Shown here piece after piece: positions 1-8,242 of a DNA stretch of 64,000 nucleotides. The position numbers and the translations under genes are program-made. Under the pieces are notes generated by a model. That model ran no database searches. It was not told where the DNA came from and saw nothing but the letters and a program-made list of their open reading frames with translations. Each line of letters begins with the position of its first letter. Position 1 is the first letter of the stretch. The DNA comes from Nocardia terrae (lineage in GTDB: Bacteria; Actinomycetota; Actinomycetes; Mycobacteriales; Mycobacteriaceae): assembly GCF_009760405.1 (NCBI RefSeq), contig NZ_WRPP01000005.1:124001-188000 (forward strand), written 5' to 3'.

Positions 1-547
1 CCCCGTCGTCGATCGCGGGTGTGTCCGAGGCTGCTCCGTGGTCGCCGTCCTGGCGCGAGTCGCGGTGGGTGGTCACTCGCACGCCGGTGACGCGCTCACC
101 ATCTCCCGTCAACCCGCGCACCGTAATACCCTCACGCAGCGTCACATTCGGTAGCTCTAGGGTGCGTCGGCGCAGGACGGACTCGAGCAGCGGCCGGGTG
201 GCGATGACCGAGGTGAGATCGGTCGCGGTGGCGGCCAGCCGGGATCCGCCGATATACCAGCGGGTCCCGACGAGCACCTCCGCGGTGTGCGCACCGGCGG
301 CAACCAGATCGTCGGTGCACCCGGGGTACAGATCCTCGATGATGCTGCGCCCGCGATCCAGCAACCCATGCAGGTGCGCGCCTTGCCCAACCCCACGCCG
401 CACCACACCCGGCTCGGCCGTATCCCGCTCGAGAATCGTGACCCGCGTACAGAATTCGGCCAACACCCGTGCCGCGAGCAGCCCCGCGACACCCGCGCCG
501 ATGACAATCGCATGCCGCTCCGCCCCACCGGCCTCGGGTGCGGTCAT
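1..547 (-). CDS. FAD-dependent monooxygenase, C-terminus outside window
   Basis: Flavin-dependent oxidoreductase/hydroxylase, probably a tailoring enzyme of the adjoining cluster. Only the first 182 codons are present; the frame is open to the window edge. The N-terminus shows the Rossmann dinucleotide fold: a GAGVAG glycine motif at residues 17-22 after the beta strand AIVI, and an acidic residue (E40) at the end of the second strand, the usual ribose contact for FAD. The following Gln-Gly-Ala-His-Leu-His-Gly stretch is common in geranylgeranyl-reductase/halogenase-like FAD oxidoreductases. ATG at 547 overlaps the stop of the 95-residue gene by four bases (ATGA), so it is the distal gene of a P450-P450-small protein-FAD operon. 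Substrate unknown; hydroxylation or epoxidation is the likely chemistry. Confidence 0.8.
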   Translation of the reverse strand, partial: MTAPEAGGAERHAIVIGAGVAGLLAARVLAEFCTRVTILERDTAEPGVVRRGVGQGAHLHGLLDRGRSIIEDLYPGCTDDLVAAGAHTAEVLVGTRWYIGGSRLAATATDLTSVIATRPLLESVLRRRTLELPNVTLREGITVRGLTGDGERVTGVRVTTHRDSRQDGDHGAASDTPAIDDG

Positions 548-831
548 TGGGTCACCCCCCAGCGGCAATATCCGCCACGCCCGACGCGGTCGCACGCCGC
601 ACCCGGTTCCGTGGCTTCGCGTGCGAGACCCCCACGCGTGCTGAATTCGACGGGCATCCGCGCCACGACGCACACGGGCGCGCGGTACATCGGCTCGTGC
701 AAGTATCCGCACTGCCCGATGCCGCCGCGTACTTCGCACGGACCCGGGTTGTCCCGTTCGAAATTCGTGACCCGCGTGATCGTGTGCCGGTCCGCCTGGT
801 TCATACCGCTACCTCGCCCGGGCGCGGTCAT
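544..831 (-). CDS. Small 95-residue protein with five cysteines
   Basis: I do not recognise this protein. It is unlikely to be chance, because its ATG (831) overlaps the upstream P450 stop by four bases and its stop overlaps the downstream FAD monooxygenase ATG by four bases, as real genes in this window do. It is soluble, with no signal peptide or membrane segment, and has cysteines at about positions 32, 41, 54, 80 and 89 with interspersed Gly and Arg. The spacing is not that of a known ferredoxin or rubredoxin, but metal or Fe-S binding is possible. Lying between a P450 and a flavoenzyme, it could be an electron-transfer or scaffold partner; that is inference. A second ATG at codon 10 (804) is an alternative start. 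Confidence 0.6.
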   Translation of the reverse strand: MTAPGRGSGMNQADRHTITRVTNFERDNPGPCEVRGGIGQCGYLHEPMYRAPVCVVARMPVEFSTRGGLAREATEPGAACDRVGRGGYCRWGVTQ

Positions 832-2048
832 ATCGCGACCGGGAGGGCCATGACGCCTCGGTGGATGAGGCTGGGGCGGTATTCGATATCGGTGGCAGCC
901 AGACGCAGGTCGGGGGCACGGTCCAGGAGGGCTTGCAGGGCGGTGGCGGCCTCGAGGCGGGCGAGGGGTGCGCCGACGCAGTAGTGGATGCCGAGGCTGA
1001 AGCCCAGATGCTTGCGGGCGGGGCGGGTTCCGGCGTAGCGGGTGATGTCGAAGCGGTCGGCGTCGGGGTAGACGCGGTCGTCGCGGCTGGCCGAGGCGGT
1101 GAGAACGACTACGCCGTCGCCGCGGCGGAATTGGTGGCCGCCGACCACGGTGTCGTTCAGTGCTACGCGGATGGTGAACTGGGTGGGAGCGTCGTAGCGG
1201 AGCATTTCGTCGAGGGCGGGTTCAACCAGGTCGCGGTTGTCGCGCAACAGGTTCCACTGATCGGGGTTGCGGAGCAGGGCGAGCATGCCGTTGCCGATCA
1301 GGTTGATGGAGGTCTCCATGCCCGCGACCAGAAGGAGCAGGGACAGGCCGACGACCTCGGGCTCGGTGAGGAAGTCACCCTCGACGCTCGCGGTGACCAG
1401 CTCGCCGAGGAGGTCGGTGGTGGGGCTGTGCTTCTTGCGCTGCACCAGCTCTGCGAAGTACCCCATACACGCCATGGCCGCCTGTCCGCGTACGGTCACC
1501 GCGCCCTCGTCCAGCAGTGAGTCCGGGTCGCTGCCGCGGGCGATGGCCAGCTGCCACTCGCGGAATCGGGCCGCGTCGGCGGGGTCGCCGCCGAGCAGCC
1601 GGACCGGGATCATGGCCACGGCCAGTGGCACGGCGAGGTCTTCCATGATGTCGAAGCTGCCGCGGGCCAGGGCCGCGTCCACCAGTTCGTCGACCACCCG
1701 ACCGGCCACGGGGGTCAGCTCGGCGATCGTGCGCGGGGTGAACGCCTTGGCCACCAGTTTGCGGTAGCGGCCGTGCTCGGGCGGGTCCATGCGGACGAAC
1801 GAGCCGGGGATGGCGGCGGTGGTGTCGCGGAACGGGCTGATGCCCGCGGAATACCCGTGGCCCCAGTCGTTTCCGGTGAGCACCTGCGAGCATTCCTCGT
1901 AGCGGGTGATCAGCGTGACCGGGACGTCGCCGAAGCGGTACGGGAACAGTGCCCCGGCGTCGCGCACCCGGCGATACGCCGGATACGGGTCGGCCCGGTG
2001 CTCGGGGTCGAAGGCGTCGAAGGTGATCTCGGGTACGGCGGTGCTCAT
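828..2048 (-). CDS. Cytochrome P450
   Basis: Bacterial class I cytochrome P450 of 406 residues, normal for the soluble actinobacterial type. It shows the I-helix oxygen-activation motif AGMET (242-246), the K-helix ExxR as EMLR (281-284) and the heme loop FSLGIHYCVG with thiolate Cys357. It would hydroxylate or epoxidise a pathway intermediate using electrons from a ferredoxin; no ferredoxin of recognised type lies beside it. The ATG at 2048 overlaps the upstream P450 stop by four bases, which fixes the start even though the frame stays open far upstream. The downstream end overlaps the 95-residue gene. Substrate cannot be read from sequence; the nearby FAAL/ACP/desaturase set suggests a carrier-bound or released fatty acyl chain. 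Confidence 0.93.
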   Translation of the reverse strand: MSTAVPEITFDAFDPEHRADPYPAYRRVRDAGALFPYRFGDVPVTLITRYEECSQVLTGNDWGHGYSAGISPFRDTTAAIPGSFVRMDPPEHGRYRKLVAKAFTPRTIAELTPVAGRVVDELVDAALARGSFDIMEDLAVPLAVAMIPVRLLGGDPADAARFREWQLAIARGSDPDSLLDEGAVTVRGQAAMACMGYFAELVQRKKHSPTTDLLGELVTASVEGDFLTEPEVVGLSLLLLVAGMETSINLIGNGMLALLRNPDQWNLLRDNRDLVEPALDEMLRYDAPTQFTIRVALNDTVVGGHQFRRGDGVVVLTASASRDDRVYPDADRFDITRYAGTRPARKHLGFSLGIHYCVGAPLARLEAATALQALLDRAPDLRLAATDIEYRPSLIHRGVMALPVAI

Positions 2049-3283
2049 CGGCCCTCCACTCGGACACGCAATTCGGACATGCCCCGCACGACGACGTTGG
2101 GCCGGTACGAGGGTTCGGCCAGCAGGCCCAGGTCGGTGACGCGAGCGCCCAGGGCGCGCAGCACCGTTCGCATCTCGAGCCGGGCCAGGGGCGCGCCCAG
2201 GCAGTAGTGCAGCCCGAGCCCGAAGGACAGGTGCCGTTCGGCGCGCTGCCCGGGCAGGTAGCGGCCCAGGTCGAACCGGTCGGCGTCGGGGAAGGCGGCC
2301 GGATCGCGATTGGCCGAGCCCAGCAGCACGATGACCGCGTCGCCGGGCGCGAAAGTCCGCTCCCCGACGGTGATCTCGGCGCGCGCGGTGCGGGTGGTGA
2401 GGTGCACGGGCGCGTCGTAGCGCAGCACCTCGTCGACGGCGGGCCCGGCGAGGTCTGGATCGTCGCGCAGCCGCCGGAACTCGCCGGGCTCGCGGATGAG
2501 GGCGAGCACGCCGTTGCCGATCAAGTTGACCGAGGTCTCGTGTCCGGCGACCACCAGGATGAGCAGGGTCCCGATGAGCTCGGTGTGGGTCAGCCGCACC
2601 CCGGCCTCCTCGGCCTGAACCAGGGCCGTGATCACGTCCGGCTGCGGGTTCTCGCGGCGCTGTTCGACGAGATCGCCGAAGAATTCGGTGAATTCGTGCA
2701 CGGCGGCGGTGCGCGCGGCCAGCTCCTCGGGGCTGAGCAGCACATCGGGATCCAGGCCGCGGGCGATCCCGGCCGACATGGCCCGGACCTGCGCATGCGC
2801 CTCGGCGGGCACGCCCAGCATTTCGCAGATCAGCGTGAGCGGCACCGGATAGGCCAACGTCTCCAGCAGATCCACCTCCCGCTCGGCCAGGATCGCGGTC
2901 AGCAGGTCCTCGACGAGGTGCTCGGCACGGGCCTGCAAGGAGGTCACCGTACGTGAGGTGAACGCCTTGCCGACCAGCCCGCGCAGCCGCGTATGGTCCG
3001 GCGGCTCCATCCACAGGAACGACCCCGGCAGCTCGACATCGCTGTCCCCGTGCAGCAGTTCGGGTTCCTCGGCGTGGCTCCAGCGCGGATCGATGAGGAT
3101 CGCCTGCGCCTCGGCGTGCCGGGTGACCAGGTGGGTCCCGTGCGGTCCGGGCACGAACGGCCCGGTGGCGCGCAGGATCTCATAGCTGTCGTAGGGGTTG
3201 TGCCGGAACTGCGGCGCGACGCTCTCCACGACGGCCTGTTGCACCCGGGTACTTTCCGCGACCGCGGCGGGATCGGCACTCAC
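2045..3283 (-). CDS. Cytochrome P450
   Basis: Second cytochrome P450 of the leftward operon, 412 residues. Motifs: I-helix AGHET (246-250), ExxR as EVLR (285-288), heme loop FGLGLHYCLG with Cys361. GTG at 3283 is chosen as start because AGGAG lies seven bases upstream; a longer frame from a TTG at 3310 has no comparable ribosome site. It is the first gene of a four-gene unit (P450, P450, 95-residue protein, FAD monooxygenase) linked by 4-base overlaps, transcribed divergently from the FAAL gene. The two P450s are similar in length and motifs but not recent duplicates, so they probably carry out successive or different oxidations. Confidence 0.93.
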   Translation of the reverse strand: MSADPAAVAESTRVQQAVVESVAPQFRHNPYDSYEILRATGPFVPGPHGTHLVTRHAEAQAILIDPRWSHAEEPELLHGDSDVELPGSFLWMEPPDHTRLRGLVGKAFTSRTVTSLQARAEHLVEDLLTAILAEREVDLLETLAYPVPLTLICEMLGVPAEAHAQVRAMSAGIARGLDPDVLLSPEELAARTAAVHEFTEFFGDLVEQRRENPQPDVITALVQAEEAGVRLTHTELIGTLLILVVAGHETSVNLIGNGVLALIREPGEFRRLRDDPDLAGPAVDEVLRYDAPVHLTTRTARAEITVGERTFAPGDAVIVLLGSANRDPAAFPDADRFDLGRYLPGQRAERHLSFGLGLHYCLGAPLARLEMRTVLRALGARVTDLGLLAEPSYRPNVVVRGMSELRVRVEGR

Positions 3284-3490
3284 CGGCGACTCCTGAATTG
3301 TGCGGGCCAATTTCGGGATTCATCCTCACGGGCTCAGCACCTGCGCCGTCCGTCCATTGTCGACGCCTATCGCCCGATTGCCGTATCCCTTTATCGGGCA
3401 CGACATTTGGACGATCGACGCTGCTTATCACCGCCCGCGATTAACAGGGAGTTCAGCGCGCGGACACAATTCGCTGTTGTCGTGATCATC
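3284..3490. promoter_or_regulatory. Divergent intergenic region, P450 operon / FAAL operon
   Basis: About 207 bases separate the GTG of the leftward P450 operon from the ATG of the rightward FAAL operon, so both promoters must lie here. It is noticeably more AT-rich than the flanking genes. I could not assign convincing -35/-10 boxes or a clear palindromic operator, and no regulator gene lies beside it. The role is inferred from gene orientation. Confidence 0.45.
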
Positions 3491-5725
3491 ATGAATTCCC
3501 TGAATTCGGAAGGCACACTGCCGGATCGGCTGGCCGACATCGCGGCCGCGCATCCCGGCGTCGTGGCGACATTCTGGTCGACCGGTGAACGGCTGCCGTA
3601 CGCGCGCCTGCATCGGCTGTCGCTGACAACGGCAGCCGAGTTGGTGCGACGCGGTGTCGCCCGCGGCGAGCCGGTGGGCATCCTGTGCCCGAACGCACCG
3701 GAATTCCTGGTGAGCTTCTTCGGTATCGCGGCGGCAGGCGGCGCGGCCACTCCCCTGCCCCTGCCCGCGAGCACCCGCCGCGCCGGCGGCTACCCCCAGC
3801 AACTGGCGGCCATCACCGCGGCGGCGGGCATGCGCACAGTACTGGTGTCGCCGACCTTCGCCGAAATGATCCCTCTCCTACACGACGCCGTAGACGTGGA
3901 ATTCCTCAGCACGACTGCACTTTCCGCTGAAGCGGATCCTTCCGACGGCGGCCTGGTCTCCGCTGGGGCGACAGGTTCCGCTGAGGCGACGACTGCGACT
4001 CGGGCGGCGGGTTCGGTCGGGGCGACGGGCTCGGTCGAGGCGACGAGTTCGGTCGGGACGACGGGCTCGGTCGAGGCGACGAGTTCGGTCGGGGCGGCGA
4101 GTTCGGTCGGGACGACGGGCTCGGTCGGGACGACGGGCTCGGTCGAGGCGACGGGCTCGGTCGAGGCGACGAGTTCGGTCGGGACGACGGGCTCGGTCGG
4201 GACGACGGGCTCGGTCGAGGCGACGGGCTCGGTCGGGACGACGGGCTCGGTCGGGACGACGGACTCGGTCGGGACGACGGACTCGGTCGGGACGACGGAC
4301 TCGGTCGAGGCGACGGACTCGGTCGAGGCGACGGACTCGGTCGAGGCGACGGACTCGGTCGAGGCGACGGACTCGGTCGAGGCGACGGACTCGGTCGAGG
4401 CGACGGACTCGGTCGAGGCGACGGGCTCGGTCGGGGCGGCGGGTTCGGCTGAGGCCGAGATCTTGTGCGGGGCGGCGATTGCTGCTGGAGCGGGCACCTC
4501 GGCCGGGGCTGGGACCAAATCGGTTCGGCTGCCGGAACTTCGCCCCGATGACCTCGCGGTCGTGCAGTTCACCTCGGGCAGCACCGCGCTGCCCAAGGGC
4601 GTGAAGCTGACCCATCGCCAGGTGCTCAGCGGCCTGGCCGCGATCCGGCGCGGCATCGCCCTGGATCTCGAGGATCAGGGCGGGTTCTGGCTGCCGTTGT
4701 TCCATGACATGGGCTTGTTCGGGACGCTGTCGGCGATTCTGCGCGGCATCCCCGCCCACCTGTGGTCGCCCTTGTCGTTCGTGAAGGATCCCGCGCGCTG
4801 GCTGCGCGAGTTCGCCGCCAGCGGCACCACCATCACCGCCATGCCGAGTTTCGGTTACGAGGCGCTGCTCGCGGCGGTCGAGCCCGAGCAGGTCGCCGCG
4901 CTGGATCTGCGGCATTGGCGCATCGCCTTCAATGGTGCGGAACCGATTTCGCAGGACGTGGTGTCCCGATTCCTGGAGCGCTTCGCGCCCGCCGGATTCG
5001 CGCCCAGCAGCATGTTCGGCGTGTACGGCATGGCCGAGGCCACCCTGGCGGTCGCCTTCCCGCCGCTGGGCCGCGACCCACTGTTCGAATGGGTCGACCG
5101 CGCACTGCTGGCCGATGCCGCTGTGGCCGAACCGGTTTCACCCGAGCAACCCGGCGCGCGAGCCGTGGCCGGAGTCGGTGCGGCCGTGGACGGCCTGGCG
5201 TTGCGGGTGGTCTCCACCGACAGCGGCATCGAGCTCCCCGACGGCCGCGTCGGCGAGATCCTCATTCGCGGCGCGTCGGTGACCGGCGGCTACCTCAGCG
5301 CCGACCCGGAGGCGGTGGCCGATCGCTTCGTCGACGGCTGGCTGCGCACCGGTGACCTCGGATACCTGCGTGGCGGTGAGCTTTTCGTCACCGGCCGCTG
5401 CAAGGACATGATCACCGTGCGAGGGGTCAACCACTACGCCCAGGACGTCGAGGCGGTGGTCGCCGATCTCGACGGTATCTACAAGGGCCGCTGCACCGCC
5501 TCGGCCGACCCCGACGGTGCGGATGTGATCGCCGTGATCGCCGAGACCGAATGCGAGGGCGAGGAAGCCGTCGCGCTCTCGCGCGCCATCGCCGATCGTA
5601 TTGCCGCCGAACTCGGTTTGGCGGCGGTCGAAGTCCATCTGGTGGCACCGCGCACGATCCCCCGCACCAGCAGCGGCAAGCTGCGCCGCCTGGCCGCCCG
5701 CGACCTCCTCACCCCGCGGCAATGA
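3491..5725 (+). CDS. Fatty-acyl-AMP ligase (FAAL) with hexapeptide-repeat insert
   Basis: Adenylate-forming enzyme that would activate a fatty acid as acyl-AMP and load it on the ACP three genes downstream. The P-loop FTSGSTALPKG (360-370), the LFHDMGL motif typical of FAALs, the YGMAEATLA motif, a TGDLGY segment and a C-terminal TSSGK lysine are all present. Ordinary FAALs have about 580 residues; this one has 744 because roughly 170 residues, mostly a (G/D/S)SV(E/G)(A/T)T repeat, sit between the N-terminal subdomain and the P-loop. Start: ATG 3491; an in-frame GTG at 3482 is equally possible and neither has a clear Shine-Dalgarno, so the message may be leaderless. It heads a six-gene run with a desaturase-like gene, thioesterase, ACP, methyltransferase and desaturase. 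Confidence 0.9.
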   Translation: MNSLNSEGTLPDRLADIAAAHPGVVATFWSTGERLPYARLHRLSLTTAAELVRRGVARGEPVGILCPNAPEFLVSFFGIAAAGGAATPLPLPASTRRAGGYPQQLAAITAAAGMRTVLVSPTFAEMIPLLHDAVDVEFLSTTALSAEADPSDGGLVSAGATGSAEATTATRAAGSVGATGSVEATSSVGTTGSVEATSSVGAASSVGTTGSVGTTGSVEATGSVEATSSVGTTGSVGTTGSVEATGSVGTTGSVGTTDSVGTTDSVGTTDSVEATDSVEATDSVEATDSVEATDSVEATDSVEATDSVEATGSVGAAGSAEAEILCGAAIAAGAGTSAGAGTKSVRLPELRPDDLAVVQFTSGSTALPKGVKLTHRQVLSGLAAIRRGIALDLEDQGGFWLPLFHDMGLFGTLSAILRGIPAHLWSPLSFVKDPARWLREFAASGTTITAMPSFGYEALLAAVEPEQVAALDLRHWRIAFNGAEPISQDVVSRFLERFAPAGFAPSSMFGVYGMAEATLAVAFPPLGRDPLFEWVDRALLADAAVAEPVSPEQPGARAVAGVGAAVDGLALRVVSTDSGIELPDGRVGEILIRGASVTGGYLSADPEAVADRFVDGWLRTGDLGYLRGGELFVTGRCKDMITVRGVNHYAQDVEAVVADLDGIYKGRCTASADPDGADVIAVIAETECEGEEAVALSRAIADRIAAELGLAAVEVHLVAPRTIPRTSSGKLRRLAARDLLTPRQ
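4010..4459 (+). repeat. 25 tandem 18-bp repeats inside the FAAL gene
   Basis: Twenty-five consecutive 18-base units (450 bases) encode FAAL residues 174-323 as hexapeptides of the form G/D/S-S-V-E/G-A/T-T. The last complete run is seven identical DSVEAT hexads (residues 270-311; base unit like gactcggtcgaggcgacg). The degenerate left part and homogeneous right part suggest ongoing expansion. Because 18 is divisible by three, copy-number changes keep the frame. The peptide should be a low-complexity, Ser/Thr/Val-rich linker exposed between subdomains. Confidence 0.95.
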
Positions 5726-5758
5726 CGCCCTTCCATCCCTCGCGAACCGGAGTACCTC

Positions 5759-6559
5759 GTGCACAGTTATGACGTCTTCCGCCACTACGAGCGCCTGCAC
5801 TGGAAGCTGGGCGACCTCGGCTTCGACACCGTCGACAAGGACCTGGTCCGGCCCGAATACGTCACCCTGGCCAAGAGCGCGGCCATGGGCGAGTCCAATG
5901 TGATCGCGGCCGTGCACGGCTTCCTCGCGGAGTTCGTGGACGACTACGACTTCTCCACCTTCGCGGTGGTGTGGGGCTATCAGGAAGTCCAGCACCACTA
6001 CGCCTTCCGCTCCTGGCTGCGCGCCATCGGCGAGGACGTGCAGGACGCGGCGGTCGACGCCATGCGCGAGCCCTACGCGCCGGGCACCACGCCGTCGGCG
6101 ACGCTGGCCACCAACATCATCTCCGAGCTGACCGTCAACCACGTCTACCGCGCGGTGTCGTCGTGGGTCGAGGAGCCGGTGCTGAAGTCGCTGCTGCTCA
6201 ACGCGAGTCGCGACGAGGCCGGGCACGCCCGCGAATTCATCCACTACGCCACCGGCCGGCTGGAGCGGCGGCCCGAGGAGCTGCCCTCGGTGCTCGAGAC
6301 GCTCTACGTCTACAGCTCCGAGGCCAAGATCAAGCACCCGGTGAGCACGTTCAAGGCCGGGATCGCCGAGCTGAGCGATCACGAGACCATCGACACCGGT
6401 TTCGAGCTGTTCCTCGAACAGGTCGCCGCCGAGGGCGAATTGGAGGTGCTGCACGACAAGGTGCGCCGCACCTTCGCGACCATGACCGGGCTGGACCTGT
6501 CCAGCAATGCCAAGGTCCGCCGCGCGCTGGCCGAGGCCATCGCCCAGGCCCGCCCATGA
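5759..6559 (+). CDS. Acyl-ACP-desaturase-like di-iron protein
   Basis: Ferritin-like di-iron protein of 266 residues, close in length to mycobacterial DesA2-type acyl-ACP desaturases. Helix-borne metal-ligand motifs are visible: EVQHH around 76-80 (E76, H79), a lone E123 and DEAGH at 152-156, matching the ExxH/DExxH pattern of the soluble desaturase family. The first ligand helix is less standard (E45), so a related oxygenase activity rather than classical desaturation is possible. GTG at 5759 is preceded by GGAG at six-base spacing. It lies 33 bases after the FAAL and overlaps the thioesterase by four bases. It probably acts in the cytoplasm on a chain held on the neighbouring ACP, using dioxygen and a ferredoxin. 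Confidence 0.78.
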   Translation: MHSYDVFRHYERLHWKLGDLGFDTVDKDLVRPEYVTLAKSAAMGESNVIAAVHGFLAEFVDDYDFSTFAVVWGYQEVQHHYAFRSWLRAIGEDVQDAAVDAMREPYAPGTTPSATLATNIISELTVNHVYRAVSSWVEEPVLKSLLLNASRDEAGHAREFIHYATGRLERRPEELPSVLETLYVYSSEAKIKHPVSTFKAGIAELSDHETIDTGFELFLEQVAAEGELEVLHDKVRRTFATMTGLDLSSNAKVRRALAEAIAQARP

Positions 6560-7125
6560 CCGCACTGTCCTCCGATGCCGCGACACCGCCGCCCGCCGAC
6601 CCCGAGGTCGTGCGCGTGCCCTGGTCGGTCATCCCCGACTACCACTGCTTCGGCTGCTCCCCGCACAACGTGTCCGGGCTGCGCCTGACCTTCACCCCGC
6701 ACGGTGACGGTTTGCAGGCGCGTTTCCGCCTGGATCGCGCTTTCGAGTCGTATCCCGGCATCGTGCACGGCGGCCTGACCGGCGTCATCTGCGACGAGGT
6801 GATGGGCAATCTCATCGTGCTGGCCCGGCACGTGCCCGCCTTCACCGTCTCCCAGCGCACCCGGTTCCTCACCCCGCTGCTGATCGACCGCGAATACCGC
6901 TGCGTGGCACAGCTTTCCGAGACCGGCTCGGGCGGCCTGATCCAGGCGACCGCCGAGATCCGCGACGCCGACGACGCCGTGTGCGCCGCCTCGGCCGCCA
7001 CCTACCGGCCCTTCGCGCTCGAGTCCGTGCGCCATCAGCTGTCCCTGCGCGACGACGAGGTCGCCCTGCTCGCCCAGGCCCTCACCACGGCAACCGCCCT
7101 GTCCCCGAATGGAGTTCCGTCATGA
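6556..7125 (+). CDS. Hot-dog acyl thioesterase (PaaI-like)
   Basis: Hot-dog-fold thioesterase of 189 residues. The family signature is clear: a CFGC-x-x-HN-x-SGLRL entry strand (31-45) and the catalytic loop IVHGGLTGVICDEVMG, with HGG at 71-73 and Asp80 as expected catalytic acid. It should hydrolyse an acyl thioester, releasing the finished chain from the ACP or editing mis-loaded chains. ATG 6556 overlaps the desaturase-like gene by four bases and its own stop overlaps the ACP start by four, so translation is coupled. Its place between desaturase and carrier parallels the thioesterases of polyyne-type clusters. Confidence 0.85.
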   Translation: MTALSSDAATPPPADPEVVRVPWSVIPDYHCFGCSPHNVSGLRLTFTPHGDGLQARFRLDRAFESYPGIVHGGLTGVICDEVMGNLIVLARHVPAFTVSQRTRFLTPLLIDREYRCVAQLSETGSGGLIQATAEIRDADDAVCAASAATYRPFALESVRHQLSLRDDEVALLAQALTTATALSPNGVPS

Positions 7126-7370
7126 CCGACGACATCCTGCGCACCGTCACCGAGATCGCCGCCGCCGAGACCGGCCTGCCCGAGTCGACCCTCACCCCCG
7201 ACGCCGACCTGCGCGGCATGGCGGGCGTGGATTCGGTGCGGGTGCTGCGCATGATCGCCCGCATCGAGCGCACCTACGACATCGAGCTCGAGGACGAGGA
7301 CGTCTTCGGCACCGCCACCCTCGCCGAGGTGGCGGCGGTCGTGGACAAGGCCGTGCGGGCCGCGGCATGA
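7122..7370 (+). CDS. Acyl carrier protein
   Basis: Freestanding carrier protein of 82 residues with the phosphopantetheine attachment site GVDSVRV (Ser38) at the start of helix II and an acidic C-terminal helix III (IELEDEDVF), as in acyl carrier proteins. It needs a phosphopantetheinyl transferase, not encoded in this window. Start and stop both overlap neighbours by four bases (thioesterase upstream, methyltransferase downstream). The FAAL three genes earlier is the expected loading enzyme and the two di-iron enzymes are expected to act on the carrier-bound chain. Confidence 0.92.
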   Translation: MTDDILRTVTEIAAAETGLPESTLTPDADLRGMAGVDSVRVLRMIARIERTYDIELEDEDVFGTATLAEVAAVVDKAVRAAA

Positions 7371-8227
7371 GCCTCGAAATCGACAGCATGAGCGCCCCCG
7401 TCACCGCCGACACCAATCAGCACTACGACCTGGATCCGGAGATCTTCGGCCAGTTCCTGGATCCGCTGCGCAAGTACAGTTCGGCGCTCTACGAGAACGA
7501 CACCGACACCCTGGAACTCGCGCAGCGCAACAAGCTGCGGTTCGTCGCCAGACGCCTGGGCATCCAGGGCGGCGAGCAGTTGCTCGACATCGGTTGCGGC
7601 TGGGGATCACTCATCCTGTTCATGGCCCAGGAGTACGGGTGCGACACCCTGGGTGTGAGTCCCGCGCCGCGCCAGCACGAATACATCGCGACCCAGGCGC
7701 TGGCCCGGGGCGTGGAGCGTCAGGTGCGGACGCGGGTCGGGCATTTCGAGGAGATGGAGCTGCCCGCGAAGAGCCAGGACGCGGTCACCATGCTCGGCTC
7801 GATCGTGCACATGCCGGATCTGGACCGGGTCTTCATCGAGGCCCGCGCGGTGCTGCGCCGGGGCGGTTCGCTGTATGTGTCGGAGAGCTGCTTCCGCAAT
7901 GCCGCCGCGCGCCGCGCTTTCGACGAGCGCGCCGGCACCGAGTTCGTGCGCAACGACATCTTCGGCTGGGGTTCGCTGCGTCCGCTGTCCGAGCTGGTCA
8001 CCGCCGCCGAGGATGCCGGTTTCTCGATCACCTCGGTCGACGATCTCACCGACCAGTACCGGCGCACCATCGAGGACTGGATCGCCAATGTGGACGTGGC
8101 CGCCGATCTCATCGACGCGCACCGGCCCGGTCTGGCCGCCCAGCTGCGGCACTACCTGGAGGTCGCCAATGCCGGATGGGGTTACACCACCAAGCATTAC
8201 GCGCTGGGCTGCCGCAAGGCGCGCTGA
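7367..8227 (+). CDS. Mycolate/CFA-synthase-like SAM methyltransferase
   Basis: SAM-dependent methyltransferase of 286 residues, the length of mycobacterial cyclopropane/methoxy mycolate synthases (about 287). The SAM loop LLDIGCGWG is at 72-80 and the upstream segment LRKYSSALYENDTDTLE (34-50) aligns with the family's YSCAYF region. The family Cys is Ser here (YSSAL), and the acid-containing GAFEH-type motif reads GSIVHM (144-149), so bicarbonate-binding residues of true cyclopropane synthases appear lost; this comparison is from memory of CmaA1. It may methylate a double bond or hydroxyl of the ACP-bound chain by another route. ATG 7367 overlaps the ACP stop by four bases. Confidence 0.85.
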   Translation: MSLEIDSMSAPVTADTNQHYDLDPEIFGQFLDPLRKYSSALYENDTDTLELAQRNKLRFVARRLGIQGGEQLLDIGCGWGSLILFMAQEYGCDTLGVSPAPRQHEYIATQALARGVERQVRTRVGHFEEMELPAKSQDAVTMLGSIVHMPDLDRVFIEARAVLRRGGSLYVSESCFRNAAARRAFDERAGTEFVRNDIFGWGSLRPLSELVTAAEDAGFSITSVDDLTDQYRRTIEDWIANVDVAADLIDAHRPGLAAQLRHYLEVANAGWGYTTKHYALGCRKAR

Positions 8228-8242
8228 GAGCCGGGAGCGGAG

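Noticed and set aside
828..3014. Single 728-codon frame joining upstream sequence to the second P450
   Set aside because: The upstream part is a wrong-frame reading of the first P450; the ATGA overlap and P450 length fix the start at 2048.
2993..3490. Upstream extension of the FAAL frame
   Set aside because: It overlaps the P450 on the other strand and matches no FAAL N-terminus; the start at 3491 (or 3482) gives the normal beginning.
4010..4459. CRISPR-like array
   Set aside because: The units are 18 bases, contiguous, without spacers, and maintain the reading frame of an enzyme.
3878..4915. Leftward repeat protein antisense to the FAAL insert
   Set aside because: It is the mirror of the 18-base repeat; long open frames are expected on all strands of such repeats.
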